A stretch of DNA of 24,603 bases, from positions 30,561-55,163 of the forward strand of contig AVPN01000071.1 of NCBI GenBank assembly GCA_000695325.1. The letters run 5' to 3'. This DNA is from Pleurobrachia bachei. Taxonomy: Eukaryota > Ctenophora > Tentaculata > Cydippida > Pleurobrachiidae. The translations under genes were made by a program, and so were the position numbers. Numbering within the stretch: the stretch's first letter is position 1; each line of letters opens with the position of its first letter. A model generated the notes under the pieces. That model was not told where the DNA came from, searched no databases, and saw only the letters and a program-made list of their open reading frames with translations. Of this stretch, positions 8,936-20,200 are shown in pieces.

Positions 8936-9032
8936 TGTGTGAGTTTGTCCAGTGGCTGATGATGGATGTTCATTGATTTCTCTCTATCTCTCCCTCTCTA
9001 TCTCTCCCTAGTCTCTCCCCCTCTCTCTATCT

Positions 9033-9356
9033 CTATGCACCTTGATCATTGATGGCTTCTAAATGCCCAGTAGATGCTATAACAGCGGCGAGCTGATTTA
9101 GATTGCCCACTGTTTTTAGTACGCCAGACTGTTGTGTGTGATTGCCTGTTAGAGAGTCTTTGACTGTGTCGTGAGGTATCGTGACGATTGTTTTCTCAAG
9201 TGTGAGGTTTATTTGTTGTCCTTCCCAGACTGATCTAACTCTGCATCTGATAACAAAACAAAGACATCCTACAACAATAGTTATACACGCCCAACAACTT
9301 TGTTTGCCTTCTCTCTCTCTAGTCTCGCTGTTCATGGCACTGTCGTTTAGAAGCAC
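9033..9356 (-). CDS. Unassigned 107-codon ORF with one membrane segment
   Basis: Open frame with an ATG start and a TAG stop. It has a hydrophobic stretch at about residues 22-38 (ITIVVGCLCFVI), then a basic patch and a polar, non-repetitive C-terminal half (including TVGNLNQLAAVIAST). The composition is more protein-like than neighbouring frames, but I do not recognise a family. The N-terminal part overlaps a GA run. It could be a small gene, a terminal exon, or chance. Confidence 0.2.
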   Translation of the reverse strand: MLLNDSAMNSETREREGKQSCWACITIVVGCLCFVIRCRVRSVWEGQQINLTLEKTIVTIPHDTVKDSLTGNHTQQSGVLKTVGNLNQLAAVIASTGHLEAINDQGA

Positions 9357-10071
9357 TACTACTGTGTTTACGTGTATGATACAGATCTCTTATTGTGTAA
9401 TTGTATGAATGTGTGTGTAAGCACCTGGAAAGCTTCCAAACTTTATGACGTAAATGCAGTGAGATCCCTCCCTATCTCTCCTTCTAACGCTATACCCTCT
9501 TTCCCTCATCTCTCACTCTATCTCTCCCTCTATCTCTACCATCTCTTCCTCTCTGTTACATGTCATGTCATGTTAGTGACCCTTACAAGTTACACGGCCT
9601 GGACAGCTCCCATGACTTTCACACTCTTGCAGCAACACTCCCTTCACCTCCGTATCCTGCCAGGCAGTTACTGATGATAGAGTACTGATATAGAGCTGTA
9701 GCTCCCTTCTGCTCTATGATGCCATGCCAGTTGCTCCCTTCTGCCAGTAGCCCCAGTGGCACAGAAGTCCAAATCTTCCAATCCGGTTTAGACAGGCAGT
9801 AGCTGAACACCCGATTTCTTGGGTACTGTCTTGCTTTATTTTGTTCGGAGGGTCGACCAAGTACTGTCGGAGTTTGTTGTCAAGTCTCGACTATAACTTG
9901 TGTCAACATGTGCATGTCTCAGTCAAGACGAATTAATGTCTAAAACAACCAGAAAGAAACTAGTTTTCCGCCAGGCGGGATATGTTTTTAACATTAATAT
10001 AGACAGTGGAAATAAGCAGGATCTTGAAAGAGAGACAGAGAGAGAGAGCGAGAGAGAGAGAGAGAGAAAGA

Positions 10072-10104
<33 letters not shown>

Positions 10105-11386
10105 AACAGAGGAACAGCTGCTAAACTAAAGGGTTCGTGTCGATGGCCCTCCTGCTGCGAGATAGCTGTTGGTCTTTGGCTAGTGTCAAATATCATATTC
10201 ATACACCCACTCTCTCTCAGTCTCTCATTTTGTCTCTCTCCGTGTCAGAAATAGTTCTACCCTTCCCCCGCCTTGTTGTAATAGTGCCAGGTCTTGTTGT
10301 CTTGCCCCCTGCTTGCGAGCACTGCTCACTGAGAGCAACCTGCATGAGTTTTTACACTGCCATGCAGACTACTTCACTCTATACTTTATACTTCCAACAG
10401 CAGCTTTACACGGCCTCTCTCTCGTCATTCGTTTCGTCTCGCATGATAGCCTCTACATGACGTGTACATTACATGATATATCCTGCCAACTCTTGCTGTT
10501 ATTATGTCATGTTGTTGATGTCATATGCCCATATATCACCTGTCAGTGTGTGTTAGAGAGAATGTACCTAGTACGGACTGTTTTGGGAGTGGCACTGGTA
10601 AATGATTGCACAGATAGTAGTACGGCCTTGATCTACCGAACCCTCACACAGAGATGCGGCGTGAACCTATTTAGCTTCCATAATTCACACTGTTCCCTGC
10701 AGTATAGGATCAGTATATTCAGAGCTTTTCGATAATTTTATATGTGCTACTGAATCCTAACTTTTGTTGTTTCTATGGATAATAATGCAGGAATGACATG
10801 AATAATGCAGGAATATATTTCTCCAGATTAATCCTGCCCCATTTCCTTCCCTTCCTTACCTTCTTTTCATTTCTGAGCTGGACACACACACACTCTCTTT
10901 CTCTCTGTCGCTCATTTCTCTCCGTTCTCTCTCTCTCTACCACTCTCCAGCCTCTTTCTCTCCGGCCGATATATCCTACACACACATTATCTTCCGTGTT
11001 GTCTTCCAATATGAACTTTGCGGCTTTTCCTTTACTTGCCCAGGTCCACACTCACCTCCCTCTCTGCCTTCGGTGCTGCAATGAGCTCCCTCTCTGCCTT
11101 CGGTGCTGCTGAGATGAACTCTCTCTACCCGTTCTCTCTCTCTTTCGGTCGGGGAAGTCACCACAACGTCTCTTCGGCAGCCTTTGCTCACCCCCACGAC
11201 CGATAACAGTCCTGCATCTGATAATAATATTCAACGACCGGCGAACCTTGTTGACTCTTCCCCCTTACTCTACAAGGCGAACCTATATTTTGTTACTGAA
11301 TATTCTTCTACTTCTTTTGATATCGCTGGTGACTATTTGTTGTGTGAAGTGTGTATCAGCAGAGCTTTCTACATGCAAGAGTGAGA
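9357..11386. other. No gene recognised; low-complexity intergenic DNA
   Basis: Several open frames exist but none shows domain features, splice continuity or non-repetitive conserved-looking sequence. Contents: CT tracts near 9465-9555, 10201-10240 and 10890-10970, a GA run at 10027-10104, and a 30-nt tandem repeat with a 24-nt perfect core at 11056-11079 and 11086-11109. Confidence 0.5.
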
Positions 11387-11395
11387 GACAGAGAC

Positions 11396-11430
<35 letters not shown>

Positions 11431-12345
11431 NNNNNNNNNNNNNNNNNNNNNNNNNNNNNNNNNNNNNNNNNNNNNNNNNNNNNNNNNNNNNNNNNNNNNN
11501 NNNNNNNNNNNNNNNNNNNNNNNNNNNNNNNNNNNNNNNNNNNNNNNNNNNNNNNNNNNNNNNNNNNNNNNNNNNNNNNNNNNNNNNNNNNNNNNNNNNN
11601 NNNNNNNNNNNNNNNNNNNNNNNNNNNNNNNNNNNNNNNNNNNNNNNNNNNNNNNNNNNNNNNNNNNNNNNNNNNNNNNNNNNNNNNNNNNNNNNNNNNN
11701 NNNNNNNNNNNNNNNNNNNNNNNNNNNNNNNNNNNNNNNNNNNNNNNNNNNNNNNNNNNNNNNNNNNNNNNNNNNNNNNNNNNNNNNNNNNNNNNNNNNN
11801 NNNNNNNNNNNNNNNNNNNNNNNNNNNNNNNNNNNNNNNNNNNNNNNNNNNNNNNNNNNNNNNNNNNNNNNNNNNNNNNNNNNNNNNNNNNNNNNNNNNN
11901 NNNNNNNNNNNNNNNNNNNNNNNNNNNNNNNNNNNNNNNNNNNNNNNNNNNNNNNNNNNNNNNNNNNNNNNNNNNNNNNNNNNNNNNNNNNNNNNNNNNN
12001 NNNNNNNNNNNNNNNNNNNNNNNNNNNNNNNNNNNNNNNNNNNNNNNNNNNNNNNNNNNNNNNNNNNNNNNNNNNNNNNNNNNNNNNNNNNNNNNNNNNN
12101 NNNNNNNNNNNNNNNNNNNNNNNNNNNNNNNNNNNNNNNNNNNNNNNNNNNNNNNNNNNNNNNNNNNNNNNNNNNNNNNNNNNNNNNNNNNNNNNNNNNN
12201 NNNNNNNNNNNNNNNNNNNNNNNNNNNNNNNNNNNNNNNNNNNNNNNNNNNNNNNNNNNNNNNNNNNNNNNNNNNNNNNNNNNNNNNNNNNNNNNNNNNN
12301 NNNNNNNNNNNNNNNNNNNNNNNNNNNNNNNNNNNNNNNNNNNNN

Positions 12346-12391
<46 letters not shown>
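11387..12391. other. Assembly gap (Ns 11431-12345) inside a (GA)n microsatellite
   Basis: Nine hundred and fifteen Ns are flanked on both sides by uninterrupted GA repeat (about 11399-11430 and 12346-12390). The gap therefore lies in a simple repeat; its true length and any interruptions are unknown, and features on the two sides should not be assumed to be at exact distances. Confidence 0.95.
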
Positions 12392-12394
<3 letters not shown>

Positions 12395-14227
12395 TTGTGT
12401 GTAGCATGTGTAAAAGAGTAACTCTACACTGAACTAGTAATTTAATTCCGCTATTGTTGATACATGAGATGAGAGAGGTAGAGAGAGTGGGAAGGATAGT
12501 GAAGAGAGGAGGAACCGGATAAAGAGAGAAGAGACGTGTTCAATATTCATTGCCCATTCTGTGATCGTTCCCTTGTACTCCTCTCCCTGAACCCTCATAC
12601 AGCAGTTAACCCCATCACTCTTGTGTTGGCGGCCCCTTTTCAAGCATTTGCATGCAATATCATCTCCAATATCTTACTTTCCAACTAGGAACTTGTGGTA
12701 TCTTTTCTTCATAGATGGTCTGCTTCTTATATCTGCTTCTTGTCCAATTTAAATGACCTATTGTCCGCATTTTAGTTTGACCTCTTTCTCCCCCGGCATA
12801 CCACCTCAGCTATGATTGTCGAGTAACCTCAGATGGAATATGATTCATGTTTGACCATGACACTAGGCGCTAGGACAGAAGGGGATATTATGCATGTCTG
12901 GTGGCTATGAAATCATACTAGAAAGTATAGAAAGTGATAGGGCATAGCTTGATAGGGAGAGAGAGGGAGATAGAAAGATGGATAGAGAGAGAGATAGATA
13001 GATAGAAAGGGAGACAGAAAGAGGCTATGATATTTGTCTTGACGACAAATATTCCTCCTTCCTATCCCTCCTATCGTACTATTCTCCTATATTTCTATCT
13101 CTATCTTTAGCTCTCTTCATGCCCCTATAGTTGCACTATACTTTCATCAACACACCAACCTACCGACTATCCTTGTTCATCCCAATATTTGTCTCATTAC
13201 CTGGCCTTCATTTGTTGGTATTTTTTCACCAAGTTACACTTTTAGTACGGTGTTGCGGGATATAGCATGACACTCCCTCAACTTGCTTTTTCCTTTCCCT
13301 CTCTATCTCTCCCTATCTCTCTCAACCTCTCTGACTCTCTTCCTATCTTTCACTTCTGTTAGACAGGAAGCTCTTCGAATGCCCTATATCGTCTTGCGTC
13401 TGGAGTGTTATAGCGATTCTGTTCGGCTTGTCTGCCGCTGACCGTTTCTTATTTTTCAGTGGGGAGGGGGTTCTGTTACTCCTGTCTGACAGTATTTTTC
13501 AGTTTTCTACAATTTTCAGTGTTCATTCTAGGATTGTCCGTCCTGTCTCACTCTTTCCAAAAATTCACTCGACCGTCTCAACCATCATTAGCTAGGAGAG
13601 AACATGGGGGTCTAACAACGAAATCCAATCAAATTTGACGGGCAGATTCAATAAATTTGGTGTTTCCTAGTCTGGCTAGACAGTGCAGTATTTGGAAAAG
13701 GATATTGAGAGTGCTATTATAATAGTTGAGACCAGTCAGATGCAGAGTGGGCAATAAAAACACTTTTGGAGTTGATCAGATGTTGTGTGTTGAAGGCCAT
13801 CTAATCGCGCAAAACAACGTAGTTCTAGTGGAGAAGGAGAGATAGAGATATGAGAAGGGAGGGTGAGAGAAAATGCAAATTATTAGGCCAATATATAATA
13901 GGCCAGGCATTAGATGTGTGCGTGTTGCTGGTCTGTCTCTGTCTCTTTCTCTCTTTCCTACCACTTTGTACTTTATGCTTAGCGAATGAGAAATGTGAAA
14001 GATCCGCACGAGGAAAGAGTGAGCGAGATTAGAGCAATCATTTATAGCGTGTGAAGCTACGTTTTACGAGTAACAGTATTTGTAAAATTCGTTTTCTAAA
14101 GGAGCAGTTTTAAATTATAAGAGCATGTCGGCGACCCTTCAACCTTAACTCTATGATTATCTCAATCCGTTGCATTTTGCTACTTTTATAATCTTCTTGA
14201 CCCCTTATTATTACCCGATTTAGCGAC
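12392..14227. other. No gene recognised; flank upstream of the AIG1-like gene
   Basis: GA-rich run at about 12953-13023 and CT-rich run at 13296-13350; otherwise unremarkable. The last few hundred bases must contain the promoter of the AIG1-like gene, but no TATA box or other clear element was identified. Confidence 0.4.
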
Positions 14228-15797
<1,570 letters not shown>

Positions 15798-16293
15798 TGT
15801 GTGTTTTGGGCCGTGTTTTTTTTCAGTTGGATTATATTGTTTCTTTGGGATAGTTTTATTGTTTTTTGAGGCATCTAGCTTCGTTATAATTTGTAGCCAG
15901 TTTTTGAGAGTGGTAATTGTATTAAGTGAAGTTTTCAGATGATTTTATTTGGTTCCAAGCGGTTTTCTAGCCACTGTATATCAAGGTAGTTCTCGGCTTA
16001 TTTTCAGTTGGATAAGATGGATAATGCCTCACTATCCACTCTATATAATAGCGACAGATAATATTTTGTTGTGACGTTGTTCTTTATATTTCGAATGATT
16101 TGCACAAAACAATACAAGCGTATTTTCGGTTCAATTGGTGTCGAAAAAGTAGACAGTCTACATTGTGTGCTTCGTACGAAAAGAATGCTTGAGTGCACGG
16201 ACAAATAACTTACTCTCATCACACTAGTTTTGATCCCCGATCTGCTCTAGACAGATCAGACTGGGACGAGATCAGACTATAAAGATCTCAAAT

Positions 16294-16316
16294 TGTTGAG
16301 TAGTGCAACTCAACAA
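16294..16316. repeat. Hairpin, TTGTTGAGT arms
   Basis: ttgttgagt, a 5-6 nt spacer, then actcaacaa: nine paired bases. One of several short hairpins in the window with the same arm sequence. Confidence 0.6.
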
Positions 16317-16433
16317 ATAACACACGTCCTACATCAAAGACCTTTAAACAACGACACGTGTAGCGCCCTAACAGACGCTAGATGCTAAATTGTCCTGCAT
16401 TCCCCCACGGCGAGGGTCAATTTGTGGATACTC

Positions 16434-16450
16434 TGTTGAGTAACTCAACA
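16434..16450. repeat. Hairpin, tgttgagtaactcaaca
   Basis: Perfect 17-base palindrome with 8-bp arms around one central base. Member of the TTGTTGAGTAA hairpin family. Confidence 0.6.
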
Positions 16451-16939
16451 AGGTCTACTGATCGGCCCATTTGTCGCTGATCGTTTATTCCATTTTGATT
16501 TAGCGACTTTATCTGAGCTTCAACATGTGACGGCAGAGCTACATATCACGTGATGATGATCATGTGTGGTTCCCCTGAGTCGGCGAGACGGCCAACATAA
16601 ATCTATCTGACCTCTATCTGAGTCGCTCTCTCTCTTCCTCTTCCCAGGCTGCGAGGGCCTTCAACTGAGCCTCTGACAACTTTTTAGTATCCATGGTAAC
16701 GTTACCTGGAGTATGCAGTGTTATTATGGGGTGGAGAGAGAGACAGGTCGTTATTTGGAAACCACAATTGGATAAAATTCAGGGTAGATGGTATTTGTGA
16801 ATCAGGAATTTTGCTGTCAGAGCATTGGCCTAACAGGAATCCTGGGTCCTACGGTAACCTATATCCAGGTTGGTTTTTGTCTCACCCTTACTCAACAACT
16901 GCTTGGCGCGGTAACTACACAGAACGTTTACACATGATC

Positions 16940-17213
16940 TCAATACAACTCACCACTGTTTTCCCGTGATATCTGGTCAGTGTGATCCTTGGCGCTCAAC
17001 ATGGCCCCATTTACTGGTAACACGGTCCTTCGAGGGGGCTCAGCAGGTTTAGCTCCTCCGTTCTGTTGTCCCATCATGCTGGGTCTCTTGGTGGGTCTTC
17101 CATGTGGCTGAGAGAGGAGTATTGGGGGATAGTTTTCTGATGCAGGATTAGAGTGAGATGAATTACTACTGGGGTCACTATATGATATCATTCTGAGAAT
17201 CATAGCGTGACCT
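16940..17213 (-). CDS. Possible additional 3' exon of the RSF1-like gene
   Basis: An open minus-strand frame encodes a Ser/Pro/Asn-rich, basic stretch (PHGRPTKRPSMMGQQNGG, then AEPPRRTVLP) like the preceding RSF1 exon. It stops at TGA 16942-16940, or could leave by a good gtgagt donor at about 16956. Its acceptor (tgcag at about 17214) needs a phase-1 donor, but the obvious donor of the previous exon (after 17371) is phase 0. Weak phase-1 donors exist between 17371 and 17289. So this is either the true last exon with an unclear junction, an alternative end, or a fossil. Confidence 0.4.
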
Positions 17214-17286
17214 GCACTGTAATTCTATCTTCAGAGGACCAGTATATTTCTGGATGTTTCTAAAGAAAGCTCAAGTATTTCTTTAC

Positions 17287-20200
17287 TCAAAAACCTCCAT
17301 ATCCCCCACTGAAACCCAGCGTACTAAAAGATCCCAAAGTACTAACGTCTAAAAGATTAAAATACTGTACCTCAAGTTCTCGTTTTGTTCGGGGACGGCT
17401 GCTGTTCATTATGGCTGTAGCGGTGTTTTGATGTGATGAAGGGGTCGATGAGGGGCGGGATGAAGGGGACGGTGTTGGGCGGGATGATCTGTTGGTTGTT
17501 GAATTATATCCCATATTAGAACCTTGGACTGGCCGGGACGATTTGTTATTGGACGGTCGGGGTCGAGCGGAGCCGTACAGGGAGCCCAGAGGATTGTATC
17601 TGGAGAAAGGAGGATTATCATTAATTGGAATTGGTGGAATGATCAGATAAAGAGTTGGGACAGTGATAAAGAGGGAAACTGAGAGGTGATAGGCAAACGA
17701 TTTGGCCTTTTTATATTTCGTGGGATGTAGGTAGGCTTTATCAAATATGAGTGATGATTAGTGGAGAAAGCAAAGGGATGTCGTGACAGGTAAAAATTCA
17801 AAAGTGAAATATAGAGAGAAAGTAAGCGAGAGAAAGATGGAAAATAAAGAATGTAATTTGTCACTACATACCCCATCCTAGAGGGAGGCGTGTTGTCCAT
17901 GACAGCACGGGTGGGTGCCTCAGCTAGGAAGTCATCACCAGTGTACCGTCGGGAGGTGCTCGTGTAACCATGGTAACTGTTGTTGGGTGATGTACCGTTG
18001 TTGTTATAATAACCTGGAGAGAGAGATGGTGATATTCTTGTCATGACCCAAAACTTTTGCAATATTCGACGTCCAAGAGAAATTGAGAACCTTTCCTCCC
18101 AGTTCTTATAGCCCAGCGATATAATACACATGATTTGTTGAGTAACCCCTTACTCAGCAACACATGATGTGTATGCGTTATACACAATATGATGTATGTA
18201 AGATGGCAGAGAATGGTGCCAAGAAGTTTATAGTGGCACAAACTTGTTAGGTATCCTGTTGAAATGAGTGACAGATCGGGATAGGATGTGTGAAAAACAT
18301 CCCATCGTCTCCCTGTCTCCTATATCATGTTTTTAACTACGTCACAACACTCATGTTACAGTTTCTAAATTTCTGCAGAATTTTCTATCTATCGCCCTCG
18401 TGTTACTTGGTGACGCAGTCACTCCTACACTACCAGCCGCGTGCAGTGCGGTAAACAAAGCCTTGGGATTTCACCACCAATCGTGTAACATTCTTCCAAT
18501 CTTCATCGCATTTCCAGGATGAGAGGCACAAAGATCAAATTCCCTAACCGCCCAGTGCCCAGATATTGCAAACACGCGTAATTTTTTGAGCAAACATTCA
18601 CAGCCTGAGGGACTTCTTGCAGCCCAAATAAACTTTACCGTTAGTCGAGACACCAGCCCGGGGTCGATATGAGAATTCATCTTCATCATCACTTTCACTG
18701 GACACCACATCTTCTGGTCTCATTAGTATCGCATCTTCCTCCACCTCATCCTCCTCCCCTGAGCTAACCCTCTTCCCTCTTCCCCGGACGTTATCATCGT
18801 CAATGTTATGCTCGTATACCTGCGGAACAGAGATTCTTTGTTGAGTAACAACAAGAGACTCTGGTATATATAATATTGCGGGGTAAATATCAATTGATAT
18901 AACTGGCTTGAGGTTTCTAAATACACGATATATCTCTGGTTAGCATGGCTAGGCAACAAAACTGTAAAGTGTATAACTGGCACAAAGCCATGAGAATATT
19001 ACCATACCAGGAAATACTGGTCCCTGATTGGCTGATAACCAGTCACGTGACCTAAATAGCGAGTTCTGATTGGTTATTCCTAGAATATTGACATACCTTC
19101 ATAGCACGCTCCGTGAGACGACCTATTTCAGATATTTTAGGTCTGGGTCTCCGTGTTGTTACTGTAGAGACTGCCATGGGAGATGAACTAGTGGTACTGT
19201 GAACAACACTGTGGGAGGTACAGGGTGTTGAATGTGAGATGGTACAGACATTCTTACTCAATCTGTAGTACACTGTCAGGATAATGCTCTGAACGGCCAA
19301 TGATCTGACACAGGTAGTACAGCGTTCGTAATCAGTATATACCAGGAGGAGAGTTAACAAGGCGATTATTACGTATCTGTGTGTAACACTAACTCAGAAG
19401 AGTGACTTGCTGCTTACTTGTTGTTAGATGATCGAGGTGTAATTAGGCCCCCAGCAGAGTGTAATCCCCTTTGTAACCGACTGGTAGAGTACACGGACTG
19501 GGGGAGTACTGTGCCTGGTTCAGGGCGGCCTTGAGGTGTTGAAAACCGGACAAACGCCTTCATTTGGGGTCTACCTTGGTTCGGCCTGAAAGAGTTAGGT
19601 TGGTTTTTGAGTCCTTGCTGTTCGTACCCTGATTTAGGTCTGTCGGCGCCGATATATTATAGGAAGACTCAAGAACACAAGCAGACAAAAACACACTCAC
19701 CCAGTGTTATTTACCAATACCCTGACATACCTTGGGGCAGAGTGAACTGTAGAGTGTTGTAACTTGGGTTTCTTTCTAACTTTCGTAGCACTAGGAGTCC
19801 CCCGGGCAATCAGGTGTAAGTTGAGCTTCCTGAACTTTTGCTGTAAGTGTAGGTAGAGCAACAACTGAGGAAGGGAGAGGGGGTTTTTAAGAATATGTGG
19901 GTGATAGAGAAAGGAGTGAATAAAAGTAGAAGTACAGATACTTCTAGACAGAATAATGTCATCTTCATGTCTTGGTTTCCCCTCCTACCTGTTCACAAAT
20001 TGGGCAGTACCAGTCCTCTTCAGGAATAACCTCTATGGCAGGGTGCAGGCAGGCCATGTGATAAGTAGCAAGATCACATCCATCACAAAACAACATCTGT
20101 GGGAAAGTGTCCGTTGGTTGTACATTGTATAACATGCACATCTCTACACCGCTCTATCCCTCCCTTTCCTCTTGTCCGATTGATTCCGTTCTTTTTGGAG

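Larger units (their letters stand above)
15798..16939. other. Region between convergent AIG1-like and RSF1-like genes
   Basis: No gene supported. On the minus strand AATAAA (TTTATT at 16484-16489) could be the RSF1 polyadenylation signal; no canonical plus-strand signal was found for AIG1. Contains two hairpins of the TTGTTGAGTA family (16294-16316 and 16434-16450), a lone arm at 16884-16894, an agatcagact direct repeat near 16253 and 16270, and a stray copy of gtcagagcattggcct near 16817. Confidence 0.45.

Noticed and set aside
8362-8973. Leu/Ser-rich open frames on both strands
   Set aside because: Translation of CT/GA microsatellite DNA; composition is entirely repeat-driven.
9900-10254. 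Arg/Glu-rich frames near 10 kb
   Set aside because: Product of a (GA)n run at 10027-10104.
10313-10735. 140-codon plus-strand frame
   Set aside because: Cys/Leu-rich without motif, periodicity or splice continuity; overlaps other frames of equal quality.
11248-12432. Very long open frames on both strands (about 360-390 codons)
   Set aside because: They consist of Ns and flanking GA repeat; no real coding evidence.
16718-16969. 83-codon plus-strand frame
   Set aside because: No family features; partly antisense to the RSF1-like 3' region.
17964-17977. Second perfect X-box (gtaaccatggtaac)
   Set aside because: Lies within an RSF1 coding exon where the codons explain it; regulatory role not supportable.
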